Translations under genes and position numbers: made by a program | The notes under the pieces: generated by a model | Database searches by the model: none | Told to the model about the DNA's origin: nothing | The model's input: only the letters and a program-made list of their open reading frames with translations | DNA from: Stutzerimonas zhaodongensis | GTDB taxonomy: Bacteria; Pseudomonadota; Gammaproteobacteria; Pseudomonadales; Pseudomonadaceae | Direction of reading: 5' to 3' | Assembly: GCF_003696365.1 (NCBI RefSeq) | Contig: NZ_RFFM01000001.1 | Location: 1,689,852 to 1,753,851 of the forward strand | DNA length: 64,000 bases | Shown: one piece after another, positions 17,677-27,334 of the stretch | Numbering within the stretch: the first letter of the stretch is position 1 | How the letters are laid out: each line of letters begins with the position of its first letter

Positions 17677-18566
17677 TCGAAAGAGTCTCGTTACTGGTTT
17701 TGCTTCTTGCGCTCACAGCCTGCAGTGCTCCTGAAGCCCTACGCCCGCACATCGACCAAAACCCCGCCGCGCTGCTCCAAGCTAACGGCTATCGCATCGA
17801 AGTTAGCGTCACTGAAACAGAATTGGTGCAGGGCGATGTGCTGGTTGACGGACAGAGGATGCTTGATCAATCACGCAACTCTGCGCCGATGGTACAGGCG
17901 TCCGGCGCAAGCAACTCCATGGGGGCGTCGGCTGCCGGTGTGATGATCGGCGGGCTTTTGGTCAGTCAACTAAACAAGACGCGCGTGCAAAACAGTGCTC
18001 GCGACGAGGCCGACCAGCTGGTCGCACCCTTACGCCAGGCGACAGCCGGCACGGGGCTGGACGCTTGGTTCGAGCGGCAGTTACGTGAAGAGCTGGCGAG
18101 CGGACCACTGGGCGAGATAGTGCATGAAAGCCCCTATCTCATGCACTTTCAGTCCCAGGCTGAACTTGGCCGGACTTTGGATAGCATTCGGCTGATCACC
18201 GAGGTCACCCTCAGCTTCGGCCGCGAAGAGCTTTACAGGGGTCGAATCGAGGTACTGGACGCCGCTGTTTGGAGCGCTGATTCGACTGCCACGATCGGCA
18301 TCGACCCATGGCTGGTGAACCAGGCGCAGCCCTATAGGAACGCGCTACAAGCGGGGATCAGCGAAACGCTTCGCGTGCTCGCACTTGACCTCGAATCGCA
18401 GCACTTTGCCGGAAATCCCGGGGTCGAACAAACGTTACGGTACTCGCTCGGAGCCGGTCGTTTTGTAGAACGCGGACGGCTGATCGATGAAAACGGGCAC
18501 CGCGCCCTGTTCATGGACCTTCGTGGTTGGCTGAAATCGGTACCGCTTCAAACCGCCACTCGCTGA
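17673..18566 (+). CDS. Lipoprotein, hypothetical (second of a coupled pair)
   Basis: 297 residues, GTG start overlapping the preceding stop. The signal peptide ends in the lipobox LTAC (MIERVSLLVLLLALTACSA). A Gly/Ala-rich hydrophobic stretch (SNSMGASAAGVMIGGLLVSQL, residues ~88-108) resembles a glycine-zipper or membrane-inserting helix. The rest is a soluble domain with charged helices and no recognised motif. Coupling to the first lipoprotein suggests a complex. I cannot assign a function. Confidence 0.75.
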   Translation: MIERVSLLVLLLALTACSAPEALRPHIDQNPAALLQANGYRIEVSVTETELVQGDVLVDGQRMLDQSRNSAPMVQASGASNSMGASAAGVMIGGLLVSQLNKTRVQNSARDEADQLVAPLRQATAGTGLDAWFERQLREELASGPLGEIVHESPYLMHFQSQAELGRTLDSIRLITEVTLSFGREELYRGRIEVLDAAVWSADSTATIGIDPWLVNQAQPYRNALQAGISETLRVLALDLESQHFAGNPGVEQTLRYSLGAGRFVERGRLIDENGHRALFMDLRGWLKSVPLQTATR

Positions 18567-18575
18567 TGGAAAGGA

Positions 18576-18597
18576 CCGCGCCGGGTGACCGGCGCGG
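18576..18597. terminator. Bidirectional hairpin between lipoprotein pair and M28 peptidase
   Basis: A perfect 9-bp stem CCGCGCCGG / CCGGCGCGG with a GTGA loop lies between two convergent genes (stops at 18566 and 18606). There is only a weak T-rich tail on either side, so termination may be partial. Confidence 0.6.
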
Positions 18598-18605
18598 CTT
18601 GGTGG

Positions 18606-20210
18606 TTAACGGATCCAGTGACCCCAGCGGGATTTTTCCTGGACTTGCTGGATGCGCATGGTGCCGATGCTCTGCTCAGCAGCTGCGGCTATTTCGTCAT
18701 CGATCATTTTGGTCGACAGAGACAGCCAGCTAGTGGCAAACGCCAACGCATCACCATGGAGCTCCAGCGCTTCGGTGGAGATGTTGGTCAGGTCGTCGCA
18801 CTCGGTGTGGTAGCACGAATCGTATGGCTGGCCTGCTGTCCCTCCGTAACGCTGCGCCTGCTCGACGCTCTTGATGCCTTCTGCGCCGGTGAATAGACCG
18901 CCAAAGGCGATACCGTCCTCGAAGAACTGCGCATAGTCGGAGCGGAAGTCGATCTCGGTGCCTTCGGTCGGCGCATTGCGCAGCTGGAAGTAGGAGCGGA
19001 ACAGGCGCTCGATGGCACCTGAGCCCGGCGGGCCCTGCAGACCGAAATCCGAGCCGTCGCCGTCATAGATGAAGTTCGCGTAATTCGGCGAGCCGATCAT
19101 GTCGACGTTCAGGTAGGCCTTGATCTGCTGCTTCTCATCTTCTGGCAGCTGGTTGACGTAATACGTCGAGCCCACCAGACCCGACTCCTCGGCTCCCCAC
19201 CAGGCGAAGCGCACCTTGTTCAGCGGATAGGCCCTGCTCATCAACGTCGCCATTTCGAGCAATGCGGCGCTGCCAGAACCGTTGTCGTTGATGCCGGCCC
19301 CTTCGAACACCGAGTCCAGGTGCGCGCCCACCATGATTACGTTGTCAGGATTGCCACGGCGGGTCTCGGCCAGCACGTTGTACGTCTCGGTCCGCTCACG
19401 AACCACGTCGACATTCATGCTCAGCTGCAGACCCGCGGTCCCGGCCCACGCGACGCCATTGTCGTAGGTGGAAAACAGCACCGGAATGCCGCCCTCGTAA
19501 TCCTCACCCAGCGTGGCGACCAGCAGGCCTTTGCGGTCTTCGGTATCCCCCTGGTTGAAGATTATCGCCCCCGCAGCGCCGGCCGCAGCAGCATTGGTCG
19601 CCTTCAGCCCGAACGGGCAATCGCCGCGCTGCATCAGCGCAATGGCGCCCGCAGGAAAGCCCGCAAAATCTCCTGGTTCGCAGCCGCTGGTGGAGGTGTT
19701 ACCAAGCCCCAACGCAAGATCGACCGGCACCACCGGTGCCGTGACCGTGCCGGGATCGGTCTGGTCGGCGTAAGTAAAGTCTTCCTCCCAGGTGTACTGC
19801 ACGGCCTGGGGCGCTACTGCAGCGAGCGAGCCGGGTCCTTCGGGGTAGAAAGCCAGGAAGGGAAAGCTCTGCACCCTCACCCGGTAGCCGGCACGTTCGA
19901 GCGTGCTGCGCACGTAATCGACCGAAGCCTGGTAGCCAGGCTGCCCGGATGCACGATTACCGTTGTTCAGCGAAGCGATGTCCTGCAGGTTCTGCAGGTG
20001 CGTCATGACGTTACTGGCCTGCATGCAACGCGGCAGGCCAAGCGGCGTGCCAACAAGCAACGGTGATCGACAGACCTTTGAATCGGGCTTGTCGGGACTC
20101 CAGTAATCGTTGAACGCAGCGATTTCTGCGGTAGGGGCCGCGAACGCGGCGGTGGAAGCCAGTAAAGCGAAAGAAGCAACTACCCGACGTGCATTGTTTT
20201 TCTTTTGCAT
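18606..20210 (-). CDS. Secreted M28 family aminopeptidase with PA domain
   Basis: 534 residues from the ATG at 20210, which gives a signal peptide (MQKKNNARRVVASFALLAS, cleavage near AFA-APT). A protease-associated domain insert is visible (GDFAGFPAGAIALMQRGDCPFGLKATNAAAAGA). The catalytic zinc ligands of M28 appear in order: MVGAHLDSV, GINDNGSGSAALLEMA, WWGAEESGLVGS, LNVDMIGS and a C-terminal SCYHTECDD. This matches the P. aeruginosa secreted leucine aminopeptidase (PaAP) layout, which removes N-terminal residues from extracellular peptides. It is divergent from the chemoreceptor gene. Confidence 0.9.
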   Translation of the reverse strand: MQKKNNARRVVASFALLASTAAFAAPTAEIAAFNDYWSPDKPDSKVCRSPLLVGTPLGLPRCMQASNVMTHLQNLQDIASLNNGNRASGQPGYQASVDYVRSTLERAGYRVRVQSFPFLAFYPEGPGSLAAVAPQAVQYTWEEDFTYADQTDPGTVTAPVVPVDLALGLGNTSTSGCEPGDFAGFPAGAIALMQRGDCPFGLKATNAAAAGAAGAIIFNQGDTEDRKGLLVATLGEDYEGGIPVLFSTYDNGVAWAGTAGLQLSMNVDVVRERTETYNVLAETRRGNPDNVIMVGAHLDSVFEGAGINDNGSGSAALLEMATLMSRAYPLNKVRFAWWGAEESGLVGSTYYVNQLPEDEKQQIKAYLNVDMIGSPNYANFIYDGDGSDFGLQGPPGSGAIERLFRSYFQLRNAPTEGTEIDFRSDYAQFFEDGIAFGGLFTGAEGIKSVEQAQRYGGTAGQPYDSCYHTECDDLTNISTEALELHGDALAFATSWLSLSTKMIDDEIAAAAEQSIGTMRIQQVQEKSRWGHWIR

Positions 20211-20589
20211 GGGTAACTCATCCTTGCAACGAGATTGATGGGCAGGCCGCAAAATGGCATGCGCCATCGTCCCCTACGGCATTAAGCGGACGCGGCCATG
20301 CTCGGGTAGACCGGTGCGTCTGAAGATCCGTTCGGACAAAAAGACGTAAGTGCCGTCCGTTGGTCGGTTGCGCATTTAAGTAGTGGCATAAGGCCTCCCA
20401 TGACAGCTGGCCGAAAGGTTGACATGGATCAATGTCACAACTCGCATTGGCGCTTCTGCACTTTGGCTTCGGAGGCTCAAGACCGGGTCAAGCGGGCCGA
20501 TAGCAGCGTCAAGAGCCTTGCCGCTTTGCCTGCGCTGTTACCCCCCAAAAAACACCGGCACGACTACCGTCTGCCGAGGAGTACATGAA
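20211..20589. other. 379-bp divergent intergenic region with an ANR-type site
   Basis: Holds the promoters of the M28 peptidase (minus) and the chemoreceptor (plus). The only clear site is the ANR-like box at 20419-20432. A GAGGAG ribosome-binding site at 20576-20581 serves the chemoreceptor ATG at 20590. The open frame running upstream from the chemoreceptor in this region has no start signals and is not counted as coding. Confidence 0.6.
20419..20432 (+). promoter_or_regulatory. ANR/FNR-type box upstream of the chemoreceptor
   Basis: TTGAC-ATGG-ATCAA matches the FNR/ANR consensus TTGAT-N4-ATCAA with one mismatch. It is centred 164 bp before the chemoreceptor ATG, so the transcript would have a leader of roughly 120 bp if the site acts at -41.5. 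Confidence 0.55.
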
Positions 20590-22545
20590 ATGTCTGCACC
20601 TCGTTCCGGCATAGCCGGACAATTGGGCCTGGCCCTGTCTGCGGTTCTGGCAGTCGTCATTGCCGGAAGCAGCCTGTTCGCGCTGCGCTCACTCGCCCAG
20701 TCGACCGAACTTGCACATCGTCAGCATCTAGCAAGCGAGGCGCAGTTGCTTGCCGGTCAACTCGGCAGTTTCCATCAGTCGTTGAAAACCACGACACAAC
20801 GGCTTGCCACATTATTCGAACGGCGGTTTGCTTCGGGCCTGACCCTGGGGCCGGCAACAGACGGAACCACGCCGTCGCTGTACCTGGACGGTGAACGGCT
20901 AAATGGCGATTTCACATTGGTCGATGAGTTCACCACGCTTACCGGCGGCGCGGCCACGGTGTTCGCTCGTACGGGTGATGATTTCGTGCGTGTCACCACA
21001 TCCGTCAAGAAAGAAGACGGCTCACGCGCCATCGGCACGCTACTGGACCGCAAGCATCCTGGTTACGCCCCGCTACTCAACGGCCAGCCCTACGTGGGCC
21101 GGGCGACTCTGTTTGGGCGGCAGTACATGAACCAATACACGCCGGTGCGTGATTCGGGCGGGCGAGTCATTGCCGTACTGTACGTTGGCTTCGATTACAC
21201 CGACGAGCAACGCAACCAGTTCCAGGCGCTGTCGGTGTTCCGAATTGGCGAGAGTGGTTCATTGGGCGTCCGCGATGACATCGCCGGCTGGCTGGTGAAG
21301 CCGGCGGGTGCCATTGCTGTCGACGAGCTCGATGCTCAATTGGCTAGCGCCGATCCGAGCAAGCTATTGACGTGGACGGACGGCAACGAAGATTTCCTCA
21401 GTCTCGTGGCGCCGGTCGCTGGCGAAAGCCTACAAGTTGCCGCCACCCTGCCCCAGCAAGAGATCGACGCGCTCATCTGGCGGGTCGGGACACAACTCGC
21501 GCTGGGCAGCCTGCTGGCATTGTTTCTTGCGGTCGCTGCCACGATCGGCCTGCTACGCCATCGCCTGCGCCCCTTGGCACTACTGGTTGAACAAGCTCGC
21601 GCCTTTGGCGAAGGCAATCTAAAGGTTCGTGTTGCCGTAATGCGCCAGGATGAAATCGGTACGCTCTCGACCACCTTCAACCAGATGGCCGAGTCACTGT
21701 CCGGCACCGTCAGCAAAGTGCGCTCTTCGTCATCTGATGTGACCCAGCGCGCCGATCAACTCAATAGACTCGCGACCGGAACAGAACAACGTTCAGCAGA
21801 GCAGGCGACTCAGCTGGACACCATGGTGAGCGCAGTGGAGCAATTCAGCGCAACGGCCGGTGAAATCGCCAACGGCATGCAACGCACCGAGCAATTGACT
21901 GCTGAGAACGTAACCCTGACTAAGCAAGGCGCAGAGTCGATGCGATCCGCCGCTAATGCCCTGCAGCAGATCGCAGGTTCGCTCTCAGCCACGGGACAGG
22001 TGATCAACGGCCTGGGAGAACGCTCCCAGCAAATCGGAGGTATCGTTGGGGTCATCAGCAGCATCGCCGAGCAGACCAATCTCCTGGCCCTCAACGCGGC
22101 AATCGAAGCGGCACGGGCCGGCGAGCAGGGTCGCGGCTTTGCCGTTGTAGCTGACGAGGTGCGTAGCCTGGCGGCACGTACCAGCCAGGCGACTCGGGAA
22201 ATCACTGACGTGATTGCTTCCGTTCAAGAAGAGACCAACAGGGCGATGGCATCCATCGACGAAGGCAACCGACTGATGAAGGATGGCCTCACACTCAACG
22301 GTACGGTGGCCTCTACCCTGGAAGAAATCCAGGCGCATACCGCGCAGACTCTCGATCAGTTCGCTGACATCACTCGCGCCACCAGCGAGCAGAGCGCGAG
22401 CGCATCGGTACTTAGTCAGAACCTCCACGTGGTTGCGCAGGACAATCAATCTCGACGCAAGGCCGGAGCTGAACTGGCCACAACGGCGCAGCAGCTGAAG
22501 AGTCTGGCTGATGCACTGGAGCGCGAGGTCAATCACTTCAGCTGA
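20590..22545 (+). CDS. Methyl-accepting chemotaxis protein with Cache-type sensor
   Basis: 651 residues from the ATG at 20590. The order is: membrane segment 1 (residues ~10-30), a ~270-residue periplasmic domain of Cache 3/Cache 2 type ([40 protein letters not shown] is its typical core), membrane segment 2 (~305-325), HAMP, and a cytoplasmic signalling domain with the invariant tip [20 protein letters not shown]. There is no C-terminal CheR pentapeptide. The ligand is unknown; Cache 3/Cache 2 sensors commonly bind small carboxylates. An ANR-like site upstream suggests higher expression at low oxygen. Confidence 0.93.
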   Translation: MSAPRSGIAGQLGLALSAVLAVVIAGSSLFALRSLAQSTELAHRQHLASEAQLLAGQLGSFHQSLKTTTQRLATLFERRFASGLTLGPATDGTTPSLYLDGERLNGDFTLVDEFTTLTGGAATVFARTGDDFVRVTTSVKKEDGSRAIGTLLDRKHPGYAPLLNGQPYVGRATLFGRQYMNQYTPVRDSGGRVIAVLYVGFDYTDEQRNQFQALSVFRIGESGSLGVRDDIAGWLVKPAGAIAVDELDAQLASADPSKLLTWTDGNEDFLSLVAPVAGESLQVAATLPQQEIDALIWRVGTQLALGSLLALFLAVAATIGLLRHRLRPLALLVEQARAFGEGNLKVRVAVMRQDEIGTLSTTFNQMAESLSGTVSKVRSSSSDVTQRADQLNRLATGTEQRSAEQATQLDTMVSAVEQFSATAGEIANGMQRTEQLTAENVTLTKQGAESMRSAANALQQIAGSLSATGQVINGLGERSQQIGGIVGVISSIAEQTNLLALNAAIEAARAGEQGRGFAVVADEVRSLAARTSQATREITDVIASVQEETNRAMASIDEGNRLMKDGLTLNGTVASTLEEIQAHTAQTLDQFADITRATSEQSASASVLSQNLHVVAQDNQSRRKAGAELATTAQQLKSLADALEREVNHFS

Positions 22546-22590
22546 ACCAGTGGGCGAAGTGTCGATGTGACGCCAGCACAGAAACTAGAA

Positions 22591-22613
22591 ACCCCGCCGA
22601 GGCGGGGTTTTTT
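22591..22613. terminator. Intrinsic terminator between chemoreceptor and fadD1
   Basis: ACCCCGCC (22591-22598) pairs with GGCGGGGT (22601-22608) and is followed by TTTTTT on the plus strand. It ends the chemoreceptor transcript; the convergent fadD1 stop lies 13 bp beyond. Confidence 0.9.
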
Positions 22614-22625
22614 ATGCGGGATCGC

Positions 22626-24314
22626 TTACTTGTGACCCAGCTTTTTCAGCTCTTCATCACGCAGTTCGCGACGCAGGATCTTGCCAACATTGGTGGTAGG
22701 CAGGCTATCGCGGAACTCGACGGTCCTGGGCCGCTTGTAGCCCGTGACGTTGTCGTGCATGTGCTGCATGACCTGCTCTTTGGTCAAGCTCTCGCCCGGT
22801 TTAACCACGACGAACAACTTGATCGCTTCACCCGACTTCTCGTCCGGGACACCAATCGCGGCGCACTGCAATACGCCCGGCAGGGTTGCGAGTACATCTT
22901 CGAGCTCGTTCGGGTAGACGTTGAATCCAGACACCAGAATCATGTCCTTCTTGCGGTCGACGATCCGCATGTAACCGTCTTCCTGGATGATCCCGATGTC
23001 GCCGGTCTTCAGCCAACCGTCCGCACCGAGTATCTCGTCGGTTGCATCCTGGCGTTGCCAGTAGCCCTTCATCACCTGCGGGCCTTTGACGCACAGCTCG
23101 CCGATGGCGCCCATGGGCAGGTCGTTGCCTTCGTCATCGATAACCTTGCATTGAGTCGAAGGCATCGGGATGCCGATGGTGCCGATCTGAATGCCACCGA
23201 ACGGGTTGACCGAAACAACAGGGCTGGTTTCGGTCATGCCGAAACCTTCGCAGATCTCGCATCCGGTGACCTGCTGCCAGCGCTCGGCTGCTGCCAATTG
23301 CAATGCCATACCACCTGAGAAAGTGGCTTTCAGGGATGAGAAGTCGAGTTTGCGGAAGTCTTCGTTGTTGCACAGTGCCACGAACAGGGTGTTGAGCCCG
23401 ACGAATCCGGTAAAACGGTACTTGCCAAGATCCTTGACGAAGGTCGGCAGATCGCGTGGATTGGTGATCAGCACATTATGGGCGCCGATCAGCATCATGG
23501 TCATGCAGTGGAAGGTGAATGCGTAGATATGGTACAGCGGCAACGGCGCGACCATGGTTTCGCAACCATTGCCCAGCTCGGAGCCCATCAGAGCGCGGCA
23601 TTGCAGCATGTTGGCGACAATGTTGCGGTGCGTCAGCATGGCGCCTTTGGCGACGCCGGTCGTCCCACCGGTGTATTGCAGTACTGCTACATCATCGCTG
23701 CCAGGGTTGGCTTCTTGGGGTTTCTTGCCACGGCCGAGAGACATGGCATCGTTGAACTTGACGGCTTTTGGCAGGTTGTACGCCGGCACCATCTTCTTCA
23801 CATGCTTGACTACTGCATTGACCAGCAAGCGCTTGAGGGTCGGAAGCATATCGCCGACTTCGGTGATGACGACATGGCGGATGCCCGTCTTCGGCAGCAC
23901 GCTTTCGGCCAGATGTGCCATGTTGGCCAGGCAGATCAGTGCCTTGGCGCCGGAATCGTTGAACTGGTGCTCCATCTCCCGCGAGGTATACAGCGGGTTG
24001 GTGTTGACCACGATAAGGCCGGCGCGCATGGCGCCAAACACGACGATGGGGTACTGGATCAGGTTGGGCAGCTGCACCGCGATGCGATCGCCTGGTTGCA
24101 GATCAGTGTTTTGCTGAAGGTAAGCTGCGAATTCTCCGGACAGCTTGTACAGCTCGCCATAGGTCAGGGTTTTGCCGAGATTGCTAAAGGCCGGCTTGTC
24201 CGCGAATTGCTCACAGGACTGTTTGAGCACAGCCTGAATGTTCTGGTACTCATCAGGATCGATCTCGCTCTTGACCCCGACAGGATACTTATCCTTCCAG
24301 AAGTTATCGGTCAT
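22626..24314 (-). CDS. fadD1: Long-chain fatty-acid-CoA ligase FadD1
   Basis: 562 residues. AMP-binding motifs are intact: LQYTGGTTGVAKGAMLTH (phosphate loop), GYGMTETSP-like EGFGMTETSPVVSVNP, and the hinge DGWLKTGDIGIIQEDGYMRIVDRKKDMI. The FACS signature and the catalytic C-terminal Lys (TTNVGKILRRELR) are present. It activates long-chain fatty acids with CoA for beta-oxidation or phospholipid synthesis. A paralogue lies directly upstream on the same strand; the order matches the fadD1-fadD2 arrangement of Pseudomonas. A good AGGAG ribosome-binding site precedes the ATG. Confidence 0.95.
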   Translation of the reverse strand: MTDNFWKDKYPVGVKSEIDPDEYQNIQAVLKQSCEQFADKPAFSNLGKTLTYGELYKLSGEFAAYLQQNTDLQPGDRIAVQLPNLIQYPIVVFGAMRAGLIVVNTNPLYTSREMEHQFNDSGAKALICLANMAHLAESVLPKTGIRHVVITEVGDMLPTLKRLLVNAVVKHVKKMVPAYNLPKAVKFNDAMSLGRGKKPQEANPGSDDVAVLQYTGGTTGVAKGAMLTHRNIVANMLQCRALMGSELGNGCETMVAPLPLYHIYAFTFHCMTMMLIGAHNVLITNPRDLPTFVKDLGKYRFTGFVGLNTLFVALCNNEDFRKLDFSSLKATFSGGMALQLAAAERWQQVTGCEICEGFGMTETSPVVSVNPFGGIQIGTIGIPMPSTQCKVIDDEGNDLPMGAIGELCVKGPQVMKGYWQRQDATDEILGADGWLKTGDIGIIQEDGYMRIVDRKKDMILVSGFNVYPNELEDVLATLPGVLQCAAIGVPDEKSGEAIKLFVVVKPGESLTKEQVMQHMHDNVTGYKRPRTVEFRDSLPTTNVGKILRRELRDEELKKLGHK

Positions 24315-24441
24315 GAAACCCCACTCCTAAGCGACAGCTTTACTGCATAAAGCAGCTGTTTTGTTGTGTTTTGTTAAGTTTTGTACGGAATATCCGGCCA
24401 AATGCGAGTTCGAGGTTAGCAGTTTTGAAACTGGCCGAACA

Positions 24442-24522
24442 GTGTCCACCCCGAGCCAGGTGGACACAAAGTGACCGTATACTTGACTGCGGTCACGCTC
24501 AAGGCGCCGAGCAGGCGCCCTT
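24442..24522. other. Three consecutive stem-loops between fadD2 and fadD1
   Basis: Hairpin A: GTGTCCACC (24442-24450) / GGTGGACAC (24459-24467), perfect. Hairpin B: GTGACCG (24471-24477) / CGGTCAC (24490-24496), perfect. Hairpin C: CAAGGCGCC (24500-24508) / GGCGCCCTTG (24513-24522), one bulge. They lie just past the fadD2 stop in a 222-bp gap. No T tract follows, so attenuation or mRNA stabilisation is more likely than simple termination. Confidence 0.65.
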
Positions 24523-24536
24523 GGGTAGATGCCTGC

Positions 24537-26225
24537 TCAGGCCTGGTCGCGCAGCTCACGTCGAAGGATCTTGCCCACTGGGGTCATCGGCAGGGAATCA
24601 CGGAAGACAAAGTGGCGCGGGACCTTATAACCGGTGAAGTTCTCGCGGCAATAAGCCTGTAGTTCTTCGATGGTCAGGCTGGTGTCGTTGCGCACCACGA
24701 AGAGCTTCACCGCCTCGCCCGACTTTTCATCCGGCACACCGATGGCTGCACAAGCGGTCACCTTCGGATGCGCCATGACCACGTCCTCGATCTCGTTGGG
24801 GTAGACATTGAAGCCCGAAACGATGATCAGGTCTTTCTTCCGATCCACGATCCGCACGAATCCATCAGCGTCGATCACTGCGATGTCACCGGTCTTGAGC
24901 CAACCCTCGCTATCGAGAACCTCGGCAGTGGCGTCCGGACGCTGCCAATAGCCCTTCATCACCTGCGGCCCTTTTACACAAAGCTCTCCGCGCTCACCCA
25001 CACCGAGCTCGTTACCATCGTCGTCAATGACCTTCAAAGTCGTTCCAGGCACCGGCAGTCCGACCGTGCCCAGCCGCGAGCTCGGCCCGTGCGGGTTGGC
25101 ACACACCACTGGCGATGTCTCAGTCAGCCCGTAGCCCTCGGTGACGGTAACCCCTGTCATGCTTTTCCAGCGCTCAGCAACAGCCGAAACCAGCGCAGTA
25201 CCACCGGAGTTGGTGCCCTTGAGCGATGAGAAATCGATTTTCTTGAACTCGGGGTGCGACATGAGCGCGACGAACAGGGTGTTCAACCCGAGAAAGGCGG
25301 TGAACTGCCACTTCTGCAGCTCCTTGACGAAGCCGTCGATGTCTCGGGGATTGGTGATCAGCACGTTGTGGTTGCCTGTCACCATCATGCACATGCAGTT
25401 CACGGTGAATGCATAGATGTGATAAAGCGGCAGCGGCGCGATCATGATCTCCTGACCTTCCTTGATGATCGTCTGACCGTTCTCATCCAACTGCTGCATA
25501 TTGGCGCGAACCTGTTGCATGTTCGCAACCAGGTTCCCGTGAGTCAGCATCGCGCCCTTGGCTACGCCGGTCGTGCCTCCGGTGTATTGCAACACCGCGG
25601 TGTCATCGAGGCTGAGCGTCGCCGGCTTGAGGCTGTGGCGCCCACCGTCGCGCAGAACATGCTTGAACGAAAGCGCCTGCGGCAGGCTGTAAGCCGGAAC
25701 CATTTTCTTCACATGCTTGACTGCAGCGTTGACCAGCAGGCCCTTGAACGAGGGCAGCATGTCACCGATCTGTGCCTCGATCAGCACCTCGATGCCCGTG
25801 TCGGGCAGCACTTCCTGCACAAGCTTGCCGAAGGTATTGAGGTAGACCAACGCACGCGCGCCAGAATCCTTGAACTGGTGGCGCATCTCGCGCGCGGTGT
25901 ACAGCGGGTTGGTGTTGACGACGATCAGCCCGGCACGGAGTGCACCGAAAACGGCGATGGGATACTGGAGCAGATTGGGCATCTGCACGGCGATGCGATC
26001 GCCGGATTGCAGATCTGTGTGATTCTGCAGCCAGGCCGCAAAGGCCGCAGAATAGCGCTCCAGGTCAGCGTAGGTCAGCGTTACGCCCATATTGCTGAAC
26101 GCGGGGCGGTTCGCGTGGGTTTTGCAGGAGCGCTCGAATACTTCGATCACCGAGCGGAAGCCGCCCATATCCACATCATTGGGCACGCCGGTCGGGCGTT
26201 TGTCGTTCCAGAAGTCAGGTTGCAT
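24537..26225 (-). CDS. fadD2: Long-chain fatty-acid-CoA ligase FadD2
   Basis: 562 residues, the same length as FadD1 and clearly paralogous along its whole length. It has LQYTGGTTGVAKGAMLTH, EGYGLTETSPVVCANP, SEGWLKTGDIAVIDADGFVRIVDRKKDLII and the C-terminal MTPVGKILRRELRD. A distinct insertion, NMQQLDENGQTIIKEGQEI, follows the phosphate-loop helix. It should be a second acyl-CoA synthetase; in P. aeruginosa the two paralogues differ in chain-length preference. The start is the ATG at 26225 with GAGG upstream. It is divergent from the MaoC-like gene. Confidence 0.95.
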   Translation of the reverse strand: MQPDFWNDKRPTGVPNDVDMGGFRSVIEVFERSCKTHANRPAFSNMGVTLTYADLERYSAAFAAWLQNHTDLQSGDRIAVQMPNLLQYPIAVFGALRAGLIVVNTNPLYTAREMRHQFKDSGARALVYLNTFGKLVQEVLPDTGIEVLIEAQIGDMLPSFKGLLVNAAVKHVKKMVPAYSLPQALSFKHVLRDGGRHSLKPATLSLDDTAVLQYTGGTTGVAKGAMLTHGNLVANMQQVRANMQQLDENGQTIIKEGQEIMIAPLPLYHIYAFTVNCMCMMVTGNHNVLITNPRDIDGFVKELQKWQFTAFLGLNTLFVALMSHPEFKKIDFSSLKGTNSGGTALVSAVAERWKSMTGVTVTEGYGLTETSPVVCANPHGPSSRLGTVGLPVPGTTLKVIDDDGNELGVGERGELCVKGPQVMKGYWQRPDATAEVLDSEGWLKTGDIAVIDADGFVRIVDRKKDLIIVSGFNVYPNEIEDVVMAHPKVTACAAIGVPDEKSGEAVKLFVVRNDTSLTIEELQAYCRENFTGYKVPRHFVFRDSLPMTPVGKILRRELRDQA

Positions 26226-26497
26226 TGTTATTGGCCTCTTTACCTGAAAGTGTCTGGCCCACTTGCGGCGGGCTGTGGCGAACTTAACAGCTCCGCTGTG
26301 CCACGCAATAGCGCGTAAGCGTAATCAGTGATGTGAATCTCCAGCCACGGCAGTAAGCAGCCCAGAGCGGGACATCACCGTCGCGGACCTCTAGAATGCA
26401 GCCACCCGAGCGCCCTGGCATGGCGCACCCGTCCAGAAGTGTGGCGATTGCCGTCCCGACGGGTTTTTTCCGTTTTTCAGCATTCAGAGGTTTACGC

Positions 26498-26968
26498 ATG
26501 AGTAGCTTGAGCAATACCCCCTACGCCGATCTGGAAGTCGGCCAGAAGGCGACGTACAGCAAAACCGTTGAAGAGCGCGATATTCAGTTGTTCGCTGCCA
26601 TGTCGGGTGACCACAATCCGGTTCACCTGGACGCCGACTTCGCCGCGTCCACCATCTTCCGCGAGCGCATCGCCCACGGCATGTTCAGCGGCGCGCTGAT
26701 AAGCGCCGCAGTGGCCTGCGAGTTGCCGGGGCCGGGCACCATCTATCTAGGCCAGACGATGCGTTTCGCCCTTCCAGTCAAGCTCGGCGACACCTTGACC
26801 GTGCGCCTGGAGATTCTTGAGAAGCTGCCCAAGTTTCGCGTCCGTATTGCCACCCAGGTATTCAACCAGCGTGATGAGATGGTCGTCGACGGCGAGGCGG
26901 AAATCCTTGCGCCGCGCAAGGCTCAAACAGTCGAGATCAAAGCCCTGCCCCCGGTCAGCATTGGCTGA
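26498..26968 (+). CDS. MaoC-like enoyl-CoA hydratase
   Basis: 156 residues from the ATG at 26498 (AGAGG upstream). The hot-dog hydratase-2 motif is clear: FAAMSGDHNPVHLDADFAASTIF with catalytic Asp and His, then RIAHGMFSGALISAAVACELPG and GTIYLGQTMRFALPVKLGDTLTVRLEI. These enzymes hydrate trans-2-enoyl-CoA to (R)-3-hydroxyacyl-CoA, linking beta-oxidation to PHA or related pathways. The position next to fadD2 is conserved in Pseudomonas and supports a fatty-acid role. Confidence 0.92.
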   Translation: MSSLSNTPYADLEVGQKATYSKTVEERDIQLFAAMSGDHNPVHLDADFAASTIFRERIAHGMFSGALISAAVACELPGPGTIYLGQTMRFALPVKLGDTLTVRLEILEKLPKFRVRIATQVFNQRDEMVVDGEAEILAPRKAQTVEIKALPPVSIG

Positions 26969-27334
26969 TGCCGAGAATGTCGCTCTTTCAGGCCCCCACT
27001 ACGACCTGAGATTGACAGCAAGCTCCAGAGGCGCCTTCGGCGCCTTTTTTCGCTCCGCCTGCAGGAGCACCATGATGCACGCTGTACGCTTTTATCCCTG
27101 ATACCGTGAATCCCTAGGCCAAGCTCAGGAAATATTCGAGCGAGGGTCGGCATTTGGTGTGAAGGCAATTAACCGACTCCGCCTTCAAGCATCCTGTTGA
27201 GGCCGGGCGCAATCACAAGGCCATTACTGCCCTGAACTACGCCCCGAACACAGGCTCCGTGGAGGATGCGCGCAACAGATGACCCGTCGACCATCCCGCC
27301 AGCAGTACAACAAGAACAACATCGGGACTCAACC
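26969..27334. other. 366-bp intergenic region between maoC and the pullulanase gene
   Basis: Contains the maoC terminator at 27029-27050 and then ~280 bp with no recognised gene or strong site. The upstream part of the pullulanase frame (from 27266) has no ribosome-binding site or signal peptide and is taken as untranslated. Confidence 0.55.
27029..27050 (+). terminator. Intrinsic terminator of the MaoC-like gene
   Basis: AGGCGCC (27029-27035), loop TTC, GGCGCCT (27039-27045), followed by TTTTT. It lies 60 bp after the maoC stop. Confidence 0.92.

Noticed and set aside
24421..24435. PsrA operator upstream of fadD1
   Set aside because: AGTTTTGAAACT is palindromic but has the inverse order of the PsrA GAAAC...GTTTC motif.
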